A stretch of 64,000 nucleotides of DNA from Paracorniculantispora psalliotae. Taxonomy: Eukaryota > Ascomycota > Sordariomycetes > Hypocreales > Cordycipitaceae. The stretch covers positions 374,771 to 438,770 of the forward strand of contig PHFE01000118.1 of NCBI GenBank assembly GCA_002796755.1. Reading direction: 5' to 3'. The notes beneath the pieces were generated by a model. That model saw only the letters and a list, made by a program, of their open reading frames with translations, did no database searches and was not told the DNA's origin. Made by a program: the position numbers and the translations under genes. Below are positions 1 to 10,662 of the stretch, piece by piece. The first letter of the stretch is position 1, and every line of letters begins with the position of its first letter.

Positions 1-1578
1 GTGCCGCACGGTGTGGTGACGGTACGCGCCCGTTTTGATGCCATTCTCAAATCAAATGTGACAAGGCGCATGGCCATGGTCTTGTTTGAAACATACATGA
101 TGCATCCGGCGTATTCTTCCATCTTCAGAATTCCTGTTCAAGCTACGATCCGCATACTGCCCAACTGGGATTACGCAACGAGCCTCCGCGTGGACACGGA
201 AGAGATGGCGAGCAGCGGCGCGCACAGAACGATCACGTTTGAGCCTGTCTCGGCAGAGAGGCTTGAAGACTCGCCCGTGTTGATTGCCCAACATTTGAGC
301 CAGAATGATATCACCAAGGATGGCAGGCACCAGCTCTGTGTCGCCGTCGCCGAACCGGCGCTCACCAAAATTCCGCAGGATCGCCTTGACAAGCTTGGGC
401 GACTGATTGAGGAGGTCAACGCCGTTTTTGGCCCCGGACCCTACCAAAAATACAAGTTCCTATCTATTTCGTCTGATATTTTCCTGCCTGGAGATGCTCG
501 AGCTAGCGCGGGCGGCATTGAGCACGCAGAATCGACCCATCTGATGACGTCGGGCATGGCCTACGCAGACGACGAATTGTTTGACCGGATCGGCAATGTT
601 TTCAGCCACGAATACGTGCATGTATGGAATGGAAAATATCGCCGGCCCATGGGCCACGTACACAACGACTTTACCAAGCCTCTCGACGGGACCCTGCTGT
701 GGGTGTACGAGGGCCTCACCCACTACTACGGGTTTGTCTTGGCCGCTCGGTCTGGTCTCTCGACCCGTAGCACGGTGCAGGACGCGTTCGCCGTCGCCGC
801 AGCAGACATGGCCAGCCAGGCTGGTCGCGCTTGGAGGTCCACCGAAGACACGGGGACGGGAGTGGCTCTCAAACTGAGAGCCCCGGGAAATTGGGACAAT
901 GCTCTGCGAGGGACGGACTACTACGATGAGGGCATCATGTTCTGGCTGGACGTCGATACCTTGATCCGGGAGCGAAGTAACGGGGCCAACACGCTGGACG
1001 ATTTTGCGCGCAAGTTCTTTGATGCCGGGCGCGCCACGCAGCCGCTCGTCGTCCCATACACGCTCAGTGAGATCATCTCCACGCTCAACGATATTCTACC
1101 GTATGACTGGGCGGGTTTCATCGAGGAGCGTGTGCAGACACCGCAGGCGCAGGTCAACATGGACGGCTTTGAGCGTGCTGGCTATAGCCTTACGTACACT
1201 CACGAGCCAGTGAAATCACCGGTACCCAACGGACAACGCAAGCTGGCTGTGTGGCATTCGCTAGGGGTGCGCGTCAGTCGAGACGGCACCGTCGTAGATG
1301 TGCGGCGCTTCAGCAAGGCAGACGAAGCCGGCTTGGCTCCGTCGCAACAGATTACCAAAGTTGGAGAGGAAGAGTATAGCCTGGAAAAGCTGGCGGCAGC
1401 GATCGCATCCACGCGCGGCCAAGCGGAGGGCAAGGTGCACTTGAGTCTCACCGGCGACGAGGACTCGTGGGATGCCGCGATTGAGCACAGCATTGGCCTG
1501 GTCTACCCCGCATTAGAGTGCAACGGCGGGACGGACAGGTTGACGGACATTTTCGCTCCCCGAGCTGCAAGACAATAA
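1..1578 (+). CDS. M61-type (glycyl aminopeptidase-like) metallopeptidase, 5' end outside window
   Basis: Open from the first base to a TAA at 1576-1578, 525 codons in the window. A zinc-peptidase HExxH motif (HEYVH, about residues 203-207) is followed by WNGKYRRP, and a downstream Glu in WVYEGLTHYY (about 237) fits the third zinc ligand, the arrangement known for M61 peptidases. The GGIEHAEST segment about 30 residues upstream of HExxH matches the family's GGLEH-type motif. Residues about 420-500 (LGVRVSRDG...ADEAGLAPSQQITKVG) resemble the C-terminal PDZ domain of M61 enzymes. Family members cleave N-terminal Gly or Ala from peptides. HExxH lies closer to the start than in full-length bacterial enzymes of about 600 residues, so the gene probably begins before base 1 and the GTG there is not a trusted start. 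M61 is mainly bacterial, so ancient transfer is possible but untested. Confidence 0.85.
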   Translation: MPHGVVTVRARFDAILKSNVTRRMAMVLFETYMMHPAYSSIFRIPVQATIRILPNWDYATSLRVDTEEMASSGAHRTITFEPVSAERLEDSPVLIAQHLSQNDITKDGRHQLCVAVAEPALTKIPQDRLDKLGRLIEEVNAVFGPGPYQKYKFLSISSDIFLPGDARASAGGIEHAESTHLMTSGMAYADDELFDRIGNVFSHEYVHVWNGKYRRPMGHVHNDFTKPLDGTLLWVYEGLTHYYGFVLAARSGLSTRSTVQDAFAVAAADMASQAGRAWRSTEDTGTGVALKLRAPGNWDNALRGTDYYDEGIMFWLDVDTLIRERSNGANTLDDFARKFFDAGRATQPLVVPYTLSEIISTLNDILPYDWAGFIEERVQTPQAQVNMDGFERAGYSLTYTHEPVKSPVPNGQRKLAVWHSLGVRVSRDGTVVDVRRFSKADEAGLAPSQQITKVGEEEYSLEKLAAAIASTRGQAEGKVHLSLTGDEDSWDAAIEHSIGLVYPALECNGGTDRLTDIFAPRAARQ

Positions 1579-4145
1579 TGCATTGCGGCATGCGGATTCG
1601 ACGGGGATGAACGATGTACGCGTATGGCGCTATGAGAGGTGGAAATTATTGGACAAGGTTGAGCGGAGGCCAGGTTCCCGATATTATTGACTCCGCACAT
1701 GCGAAACAGCAGCGATTGAATGCAGTGAGTGCAGAAATACGCGAGTTGCAGCAATTATTATTTCAAAAGTCGCAGATCGTGAGCAATAAAGAACCGGTGA
1801 CATTTTGGTATGTCGTGCCAAGCGAGGTTGTGGAAGGGCCAGGGCCTGAATTATGTCATGATGATGCGCAAGACTCTTCAGGACCATCCACCACGACAGC
1901 CTAAATAAGTCGCGATTCGAGCCGAGTCGCAGTGAGATATTAGCAAGAGTAACCAAGAAGGGTCATTAATATGCTCATCAATGACCGACTCCAATTTTTA
2001 GTCGAGCTTGCGTCTGGCCTCGGATCGAGAATGCGAAGCTGCGAGGACCCTGGAGCGTTACGCGTAACCGGACTCCAGCTGCTCTCACGTTTTCGGTTTG
2101 GCTTGCGACTTTTTTCTTCATGTCCAGCCTGCCAGTTACGACGACTGTGGGGTGGTTACTGACCAGGGTGTCGAGCACGAGCTGCCAGCCACAGACAGCG
2201 ACTCTCCCTCGGCCCTTTTGGGCAGCTCCATCGGTTCTAGATCGTACTGGTAGCGGCAAGACAAGTCAACCGGTAGGGCAGAAGAGGAGGGAGGGGCTCT
2301 GAATTGGGAGGGCGGCCGAGGTGTGGCACTTTCGTTTCAATCTTAGTAGCAGGGCGGCCAGACGCAAGGCTAGAAACCGCCACACACACAATGCAGCCAC
2401 ATACGCACCGCCTATTACTGATACGGTCACCATTGCCAGATTTTCCTGCAGCCTTTTCCTCGTTCTGGGTACTCGTCTGCCACCTCGGGGCAACAGCCTG
2501 GTTCTATACAGCAATAGCTTCTTGGCGCTCACACGAGGCTCCCGGAGCGCCCAGACGGGCGGTCCATATGCAACGGGGACGGACGGGGCGCACCACTAAT
2601 AAAGGCCAAGGCTCTCACATAAACAGTTCATAGTTGGTAGATGGGGCCAACTGGTTCGTGAGAGCGCGAAGGCAGCGGTCGACGGGCGCCCGGCCAAGCC
2701 CTGAGGGTAGCATCGCGCTGGCATGGATCCGTCGGGATGGAGCAGCGAGGGAGGGGCAGGCCTCGCTTTCGTATGGCAGCCTGGGGCGTGGATGACGAAG
2801 ACATTGTGTATCCGTAACAAGAATAAAGCAGGAGAAGAAGAAAATAAAAAGGTTGGGAGTAAGCATGGCGGTCGCCCGTAAGGAAACGGGGCGTCGGCCA
2901 GCCTGTCGAGTAAGGCTTCGTTCCAGGGCTCTTGGGCAATACGCAGAGGCAAAAAAGAAAGGAAACAGAATAAGGGTAACAATCAAAATATACAGTGCAA
3001 TACGCAGCACTGACGACAACAGGAACCTTTGCGTTGACAGGATCAGAGCAACAAAACCCATGCTGTGATGGTCATTGTGACAGCATGGGACAGGTTCTGT
3101 TAGCAGGTACAGGGAATGCCTTGCAAGTAGCGTGGGCCACGAAGTGCCCCTCCATCAGCAGTGTCGCGGGCTGTCCGCCACTTTCACAGGGCTGCCAAGT
3201 TCCATGTTATGTAGGTACCAGCCAGCTGGTCATCATATCATCAACGCAGTTCCCTGTTTGCAACGTCCTTCCCCCATCAACATACTTGCTACTCAGTTTA
3301 ACGTCGTCGGTGCTTGTTCTTCTTTTATTTGCGTCAAATACGCGGAACCTTTATTCCTCATACCATCTCCCCTTTGGTCCCCCGCACAAGCTTGTCCACT
3401 GCCAAAACTTAAACCTGGCCCAAGAACAGAGATCCGTCCATTCGTATTACCAACTCCTATCGGACCTTGATCGCGCCGTCATCGACAGGAAAAGTAAAAG
3501 CAATCAGCTACCCCTACCACATGGCACTTTTGCTTCAACATCTCGGCCTCGCTTCCTGAAATACTCCGAACCTGGACGCCTCCCGGCGACCCAAACTCCG
3601 CAGTGATCCAGTCCTCGTTTTCCTCTTGCGGATCTCACGGCTACGGAGACTACGAGACTGCCGGACGGAAAAGCCAGCTGAACTAGCTAGCGAGCTTACC
3701 GCGGCGCTTGTGACAGCGGTCAGGTCATCCCGACGATAGTTTTTTCTTCTTCTCCTCTTTACGTTACGTCCAGACGTTCCGGCCGACCAGTTTTCTCTTC
3801 CTGCATTGTTTCGGCGTTTGACAACAGTGCTGCGCCTGAAGCTCGACAGCCCACCCGACGACATTGGCCTCGGGAATAATCGAACTACTGCCAAAATTAT
3901 CGAAATCTCACCTTTCCCATTTGGCAGCACTCATATTTGGCCGCCCACCCCGTGGCCAGTCACAGCCACTTCTTCCCTGCTGACTGCTTTTTTTTTTGGT
4001 GGCTCGCCCAACGCGACACCCGCATTCCCGCCCTGCGCCGCATCGCTTTTGTTTCGTGATGCCAGTGAATTGAGCGTGCGCCAGTGCCTGGAGTTTTTCT
4101 TTCACTGGAATTAGACATTACTCAGCTCCTGGCTAGCATGGCAAC
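1579..4145. other. Intergenic region and long leader of the WD40 gene
   Basis: No gene I can support. Short open frames occur on both strands (for example 1614-1904, 96 codons, rich in Gln/Glu) but none shows a recognisable domain, signal peptide or splice pattern. From about 3240 the plus strand becomes pyrimidine-rich up to the ATG at 4146, as is common for long fungal promoters and leaders. Confidence 0.5.
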
Positions 4146-4149
4146 ATGA
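4138..4149 (+). promoter_or_regulatory. Minimal upstream ORF overlapping the WD40 start codon
   Basis: ATG GCA ACA TGA at 4138-4149. The uORF stop TGA (4147-4149) overlaps the main ATG (4146-4148) as ATGA, so ribosomes ending the uORF stop directly on the main start. This is seen directly; a role in translational control is inference. Confidence 0.5.
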
Positions 4150-7100
4150 CGACGGACGTTTCTTCGCCAGCAAGCGCAGGCGATCTGCACCCGGCGAGGG
4201 ACCAAGATCGACACGCGCGACCCGTCGTCAAATCGCCTTCAGGTCAGTTCCGCGACGAACACGCCAACGACCACAAGGGTTGATGCTAACCAATTCCTAG
4301 TTGACGAACATGTGTCCGAATCTCTCAGCCCGATCATCAGCCGACGACCCGGTTCCAAACATTCCCGAAGCACCGGACCTCCGCTAAGCAAGGATAACCC
4401 AACTTCAAAAAACACATTAAAACCCAGCACGTCAAATCAAGGCCAAAACTCTGGCTTGGATCCTCTTAGCACAGTATGTGCGCCCTGTCGAGCTCGAAAT
4501 AATCCGTGCTAATTAGGCCCAGCAAATATATCTTCGAACAACCAGCAATACCGAACCTACGATTGCGCAGCGCTTGCTCAGTGCCGGCCGGCCAGACAGC
4601 CCAACCCCCGACAATATTGGACGCCAAAGCCATGATTCGATACGCAGTGCGCACCCAGACAGTATCAAGGAGCGCAAAAAGGGCCATTCATTCCTCAGCC
4701 GACTGTCTATTCGCGGACCCTTCAAGAAGGAAGATGAACTCGACTCCGACTCGGAATTCGGCGACCACACCCGCACCGATGGAACAAATGCGCGCGCTCT
4801 TACCACGGTGATGGCTGCTGGAGGCGGCTATCTCCCGCTGCACAAGGAACCGCCGCGCTATATTCGCGTCAAAGCACACAACAAAAAGACTCGTCGGTTT
4901 AATCACCTTTTTCTTGCCCAAGAACTCTCGAGCGCAAAGAAGGAAGACGACCACTCGAAGCACGCACCAGCAACCGTTGTCGGCAGCAAGATTCTCAAGG
5001 GCGGTGATGCCATCTGGGCCGCCGAATTCAGCGTCGACGGTCGCTACCTGGCTGTTGCAGGCATGGACCACGTGGTTCGTGTATTCGCAGTCTTGTCTAC
5101 ACCTGAAGAGCGAAAAGCCTACGAAGCGGAAGAAGCCGACGAGGATGACAAGGAGAGCCGTTCGAAGCGTGAACGACTGAGCGCGCCCGTGTTTCACAGC
5201 AAGCCCATCCGTGAGTTCGAAGGCCACTGCGGAGAGGTTCTCGCACTGAGCTGGAGTAAGAATAACTTTCTGCTCTCTTCTTCCATGGACAAGACGGTCC
5301 AGCTATGGCACCTCAGCCGGCAAGAAAGCCTCTGCACGTTCAAGCACGACGACCTCGTCACTTCGATTGCCTTTCACCCGACCGACGATCGCTTCTTCTT
5401 AGCTGGGTCTCTCGATGAGCAGCTTCGTCTCTGGAGCATTCCCGACAAATCTGTTGCCTTTTCGGCCCCGACCAATGAATTCATTACGGCCGTGGCATTT
5501 ACACCAAACGGCAAGACCGCCATTTGTGGTCTTCTTAGCGGCATTTGCATCTTCTACGAGACGGAGGGTCTGAAGAACCCGTGGCAAATCCATGTCCGCT
5601 CGTCGCGCGGCAAAAATGCCAAAGGCAGCAAAATCACCGGCATCCGCACCAAAACAGTCGCAGCTCGCGGATCTCACCAAGCTGATGTCAAGGTTCTCAT
5701 TAGCTCCAACGACTCGCGCGTGCGCATCTATAGCTTGAAGACGAGGATGCTGGAAGCCAAGTTCAAGGGTCACGAAAATCACTCTAGCCAGATCCACGCA
5801 CGATTTAGCGACGACGGTCAATTTGTGACTTCTGGTAGTGAGGATCGTAAAGCATACATATGGGATATTTCCCACCCCGAACTCGAGGTGCGGGACAAGC
5901 AGCCATACGAGAGCTTCGATGCTCACCCAGAAGTGGTGACAGCTTCTCTCATGGCACCCACAGCGACGAAGCAGCTCTTGGGAGCCTCGGGCGACCCCAT
6001 TTACGATCTCTGCAATCCGCCGCCTGTGACGCTGATGAGTCTAAGCGAGGCGACCATCAGTCAGACTGCTCTCTCCGAAGGCGCGCACTCGGATGTGCCA
6101 GGGAGCGTGAGGAAGCAAAACGAAAGCCCGGCTTATATCGAGCGCTCCAAGCACAGAGATGGCAACATTATCATTACGACAGATCGAAAAGGTGTCATCA
6201 AAGTCTTTAGGCAAGACTGCGCGGCGCTGAAGAGGCACCAGAGCTTGTGGGAGACCAGCTCCAAGTTCTCGGGCAAGGTGGCTGGTGTCGCGCGCAGCTC
6301 CAGCCTGGCGACAAGGACGAGCGGAGGTAGTCGTGTGCATTCTCGACGTGGGTCCTTAAGCACGGGTGCCAACTTACCACCGATTCAAGTCAATTCGGAT
6401 AGGATCATGAGCTGGCGACAGGACATTGAAGGAGGTCGCACTTCGATTGGGACGCCTGCCTCGCGAAGCGAGCGCTCGGTATCGCCTTCGAAGACTGGTA
6501 TCCGTACGCCACACAACATTTCCGCCTCGAACCTGGCGTCGGAAGCCAGGAAGCAACCCTACATTGCTACGCCACCGTCGCAGAAAAAGAGCAACAGCAA
6601 CTTGCAGGTGCGTGGACGGACTGCTTCTACGAGCTTGGATCCAATCAAGGTGTCTGGTAAAGATAAAGACCAGAACAAGGGCCCTACGGTTCCTCCCACG
6701 CCAAGCTTTAGCCTGATTAGCGCCAACGATTCTGACATTCCCGAAGAGGAAGGTCGCGACGGCAGCTTCTGGAACTTGAGCCGATGGCGTGGAGGGATTT
6801 CTGGACTGCGCCATGTGACGAACAGCAGCACCTTGGGCGAGAAGCCGCAATCCGGCTCCCGACGGACGAGCACCTCGACGGACCGTTCGGGCCATGGACA
6901 CCGCCGCAGCATGGGCGTGAATGACCTGCGCCGACTCATTGCGAGTGGTGATGAGAATAGCCGACGCCGGTCCATGTTGCCGTCCGTATCGTTGTCCGCG
7001 ACGAGCGACGTGGAGTCGGAAGTCATCTCGCAGACGGCCAGCCACGAGCAGGACCAGCGGAATGTGGTGGTTGGGGGCAGACGGCGCAAAGAGTCGCCGG

Positions 7101-7165
7101 GCAAGAAGCGAACAGACTCGGGCGTTGGACAGTTGAGCGGAACTTCTAGCGAAATAAGCGAGTAA
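4146..7165 (+). CDS. WD40-repeat protein, DGR2/YMR102C-like
   Basis: Three exons: 4146-4242, 4301-4473 and 4523-7165, giving about 970 residues. Intron 1 (4243-4300) has GTCAGT, a GCTAAC branch and TAG. Intron 2 starts GTATGT at 4474 and ends at CAG 4522 (an in-frame TAG at 4516 is an alternative). The N-terminal half has the conserved IYLRTTSNTEPTIAQRL segment and a basic stretch. At least five WD repeats lie between about residues 250 and 560, such as those ending VRVFAV, VQLWHL, LRLWSI, VRIYSL and AYIWDI. The tail of about 400 residues is Ser/Arg/Thr-rich and probably disordered. The arrangement matches the fungal family of yeast YMR102C/DGR2, whose mutants resist 2-deoxyglucose; the molecular role is poorly known. 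A three-codon upstream ORF overlaps the start codon. Confidence 0.85.
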
Positions 7166-7675
7166 GGCAGGGCTCAAAAAATTGTAGATGCGGCGCTGAG
7201 TGACCCTGCGACGTTTACGATGAGATTTTGATGGACACGGGCCGCAGAATATTTTGGCTTTATTTTCTCCATGACTGGGAGCGTTTCTTTTTTTTTTCTT
7301 TTCGGACATTTACAAGCTGCAAAGCGCGGAGTTGGATAGCGAATCAATTTACAAATTAACCATTTGCTTAGGCTGCATATGATGCTGTTCTACCACGCGT
7401 AGTCGCGAGGTTTGCTGCTAGTAGAGGCGACCGAGCGAGAAGACCTGCACAAAGAGACTGGAAATGACGCATCATTTAACTGTTTTTATTTCGCTATAAA
7501 TGGCTGAGTTGCCAAGCGTCGTACCATTGATTGGGCGTATTGGCAGGCTGCCGTTGGACTCGGGTATAACATCTTTCTTCGTGTGCGTTGTTTTTCATGG
7601 TCGTGGTGTCAAAGCTTTTTAGAATTCCTCGGCAGTCGAGAACTGTACGTTGGCAAGAAAAAGAAAACGCGGCCG
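7166..7675. other. Intergenic, convergent 3' ends
   Basis: Lies between the stop codons of the WD40 gene (plus) and the thioredoxin gene (minus). It contains a T-rich tract near 7284-7301 and no coding signal. Confidence 0.5.
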
Positions 7676-8065
7676 TTAGAGATGAGCGCCATTGTCGGCA
7701 TCGCCGGTCGCACTCACAGCATCGCCGCCGGCCTTGGCCTTGGTGGACACGTCCTCGAGGGCCTTTTGCAGGACGGGGGGCTTGGGCCCAACCATGTCGC
7801 TCGTCTTGTCGCCCTTTTCGAAAAAGAAGAAGGCGGGGATGGAGCGGACGCCGAGCTCAAAGGCCAGGTCGGGGACCTCGTCGGTATCGAAGCGCGCAAA
7901 GGCGTACTTTTCGGGCAGGGCGAGGGAGGTGGCGTACTTGTTGAAGAAGGGCGAGACGGCCTTGCAGGGGCCGCACCAGACGGCGTGGGCCTGGAGCACG
8001 ACGTAGGGCGTCTTCTTGACGAGCTCGTCAAACTGGGCCTTGGTCTTGATATCGACGACGGACAT
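7676..8065 (-). CDS. Thioredoxin
   Basis: Single-exon ORF of 129 residues. The active site WCGPCK is at residues 30-35, preceded by the strand YVVLQAHAV, and the cis-proline segment VRSIPAFFFFEKG is present, so the whole thioredoxin fold is represented. No targeting peptide is visible, so cytosolic action is expected: reduction of protein disulfides using thioredoxin reductase and NADPH. The last 20 or so residues (Ala/Gly/Asp-rich) extend beyond the usual 105-110 residue core and are probably disordered. The reverse strand upstream of the ATG (8066-8250) is strongly pyrimidine-rich, typical of highly expressed fungal promoters. Identity is certain; which thioredoxin paralogue it is cannot be told. 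Confidence 0.95.
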   Translation of the reverse strand: MSVVDIKTKAQFDELVKKTPYVVLQAHAVWCGPCKAVSPFFNKYATSLALPEKYAFARFDTDEVPDLAFELGVRSIPAFFFFEKGDKTSDMVGPKPPVLQKALEDVSTKAKAGGDAVSATGDADNGAHL

Positions 8066-9285
8066 GATGCGCGGCAGGTAGGTAGCTTTTGAGGCTTCGA
8101 ATTATGGTGGTTGCGACGGTGGTGGTGATGGTGTTGGAGGAGAGAAGTTTTTGGGATAGTGGGGGAGGGGAAGGGAGGAGTCGCGTAGTGATGTAATGTT
8201 GGGGAGAAGAGGGAGGCGATGCAGCTTTTGCCAAGGAGGTGCAAGACGGCTATAAATGTCGACGGGAAATTTAATATTACACGGGATGGTTTGTCTGCTT
8301 GTCTCTTTGTTCCCAATTGCGCAAGGTTCGTAATATGTAATAAGCCGGGGGGGCACGGGACAAGGCTTGTTCGTTGTTTCGCGGCGTCTGCATGTAATCG
8401 ACAATGGCAGAATGCGAAGTGGCCGATGGCGTGCTTTGGCGGGGCACCGCACACCACTTGTAAGCATGCCGGCAAAGGGCAATTGACCGACAGCACGCCC
8501 TAGCTGAACAAGGGAGATTTCAAATCAAGATGCTCGCGATGGAGCTTGGAGCGAATCAGAGGATTAGCAGAAATTAACATGGAATCAGGGGCCGCATAGT
8601 GCGCGCGTCGTGCATGTCATATCCCGGGTGCGTATCACGGTGTGTCGGGATGCTTGCCGACGGTCCGGAGGTAGCAACACCACCTCTGCCGCAAGAGATG
8701 TTGCCCGGTGCCTTTCATATCTCGGTTCGGTATCTGCGGAAACTTCGTTCTCGCACAAACGGGTTTAAATTTGCCAATGGGTTTATTTGGAATTTTCTTA
8801 ATCACGCCTCGCCCATTGGGGGAGCCTTCTACATCTCGGCCGAAGCAGATGCGCCGCATTAGCCCGCCGACAAATCAACCAGCAGCATTCATTCAGCAGT
8901 CATCGTCAGCCCCGTCTGTACTTTGAGTGCCGTCTTGGCCGTCACCCCACTATACGTGCTGCCCTGGCATCGTCACTGTCCGTACCGAACCTTGTCAAAC
9001 TGTTGGCTGGCACCACTGCGAATCGGACCGCAGTAGGCGGCGAGGCCATACAGCTACATTACATCAAAGAAATCTGACCAAAAGTATGACACGTATATTG
9101 AGGATGCATCCTATAAGTATCTCACCAGGGCTATGGTAACGAGCTGCCAAGAGATGGCGGCTTCTTTGGGTACAAAGCGCCGTACCTACCAGATTCACAG
9201 TACAATACCACAATCGGAGGAACAGCCTGATCTATATTGCGCCAAAAAAAAATCGAAAGGTTCTTCTCTATTACACTCTTATTCT
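8066..9285. other. Intergenic, thioredoxin promoter side
   Basis: Starts with the pyrimidine-rich upstream region of the thioredoxin gene (minus strand). The rest, to the 3' end of the DUF2306-like gene at 9286, has only short unsupported frames. Confidence 0.5.
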
Positions 9286-10217
9286 CTAGCTCATTTTCTT
9301 CACGTCACTGTCCTTGGACGCACGTCGCGCGAATCGTACCAGGCCAGCTCTAGCCCACTCGCTGTAAGTCCACGCTGCAACTGTTGCACCCGCAGCCGTC
9401 AACGTCCACGCAAGAGCAGACACCTCGACTTTGAGCTTGCCGTCGATATCGCGCGGCAGAAACAACCACTCGTCCTGTACGCGCTCAGGCAACGTACTCA
9501 ACAGCCACCCGATACCCAAGACAGCTGTCGCTATGAGTCGCTCAATGGAGATGGCGTACCCGGTCATGCTGTGAAAGACGGCCCAGCGTCGATGCGACTC
9601 GATCTTCTTTCGGCGAATGGACGTGTACAGTTTGTACAGGCTGAGAAAGTAAAAGACCCCCAGGATAGCAATGGCAACATTGAACGTCGGCCACGAAAGC
9701 AGGGGGATGGGCAGTTTGGTACCGTACAACGAGTGAATGTGGTACCACTTCGCGTGGGTTGTCACCAGGCTCTGGCTCGACATGTAAAACCCGGCAATGG
9801 CCAACTCGGCCGACAATAAAATCACTGTATAGCCACTTTGTCGGTGGAAGTCAGGATACCGGCGCCGAATTGCTTCGCTGTGCTGCATCGGGATTAAAAT
9901 GCTCCATAATATCGCTGTTGCGCCTTTTGCTCCTTTGTAGAGCCAAGGCGGCGTAGTCTGGGAACGATGGTTCAGAATATTTAAAGTTGACTGCATGATC
10001 AATGTCAGTGACATGGCCGCTCTCTGTGTCACGCACTCAGCAGCCACCGACTCACCCTCGGATCGCGGAAGCTGGTAAGCACCGGCCATTGTGGCCCGTC
10101 ACCGTAAGGAAGATTTGCCATGAATGTGCCCCCAGCAATCATGATCATCCACAGACTGAGGGGCAGCCCCAGCCATGGCGATATCTGCACAGGCTGCCGC
10201 CACGAGCTCGATGTCAT
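9286..10217 (-). CDS. DUF2306-type multi-pass membrane protein
   Basis: Two exons on the minus strand: 10217-10056 and 9990-9286, total 288 residues. The intron (9991-10055, 65 nt) has GTGAGT, a CTGAC branch and CAG and is phase 0. The N-terminal exon begins MTSSSWRQPVQ and carries a first membrane segment (LGLPLSLWMIMIAGG). Further hydrophobic stretches lie near GYTVILLSAELAIAGFYM, FNVAIAILGVFYFLSLY, IATAVLGIGWLLS and the C-terminal VSALAWTLTAAGATVAAW. An R-R-Y-P-x-F-H-R motif precedes the second segment, as in DUF2306 membrane proteins, where a conserved His-Arg pair follows a predicted helix. No enzymatic activity is established for the family. The family call is from pattern recognition and is moderate. 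Confidence 0.7.
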
Positions 10218-10662
10218 TGCTTGGTTGAAACGGGGGATGAACAAAGTGTGGAAAGATGGTTGGGAAATGCAGGGCAGCAGTTGCAGCAGCCAACGAGTTT
10301 GCAGGCTTTGGCCTTATATGGCGCGGCTTATCAGAAACCTACATGGTTAACTCCTTGCGTTTCTGGCACGGCAGTCGGCGAGATTACACTAACATCCATC
10401 CACTTTTACCACGGAGCCGGTGCGTCAATTTGACTACTATCACAAGGTAAACTAACGTTTGGGCCCATTAAGCTTACTCAACCATTTCTAACATACTGTC
10501 AAAAGTTAAAGAGCGAATTATCCATCAGAAAAAAAAAGGCGCAGGGAGATTGCGGGTGCGTATTTAATTGCCCCAACTCACGACTCTTATTGTTGATTTT
10601 GGAGAAGACGTAAATCTAACTAGGCCCTGTCTCAACTACATTGCTCCTGACAGCCAGACAGC
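10218..10662. other. Intergenic, no gene seen
   Basis: Lies between the start of the DUF2306-like gene and the 3' end of the GH76-GH47 gene. A short antisense frame over 10099-10433 has no recognisable content. An A-rich tract occurs near 10529. Confidence 0.45.

Noticed and set aside
6374..7309. 311-codon minus-strand frame within the WD40 gene
   Set aside because: Arg-rich shadow of the Ser/Arg-rich tail of the WD40 protein.
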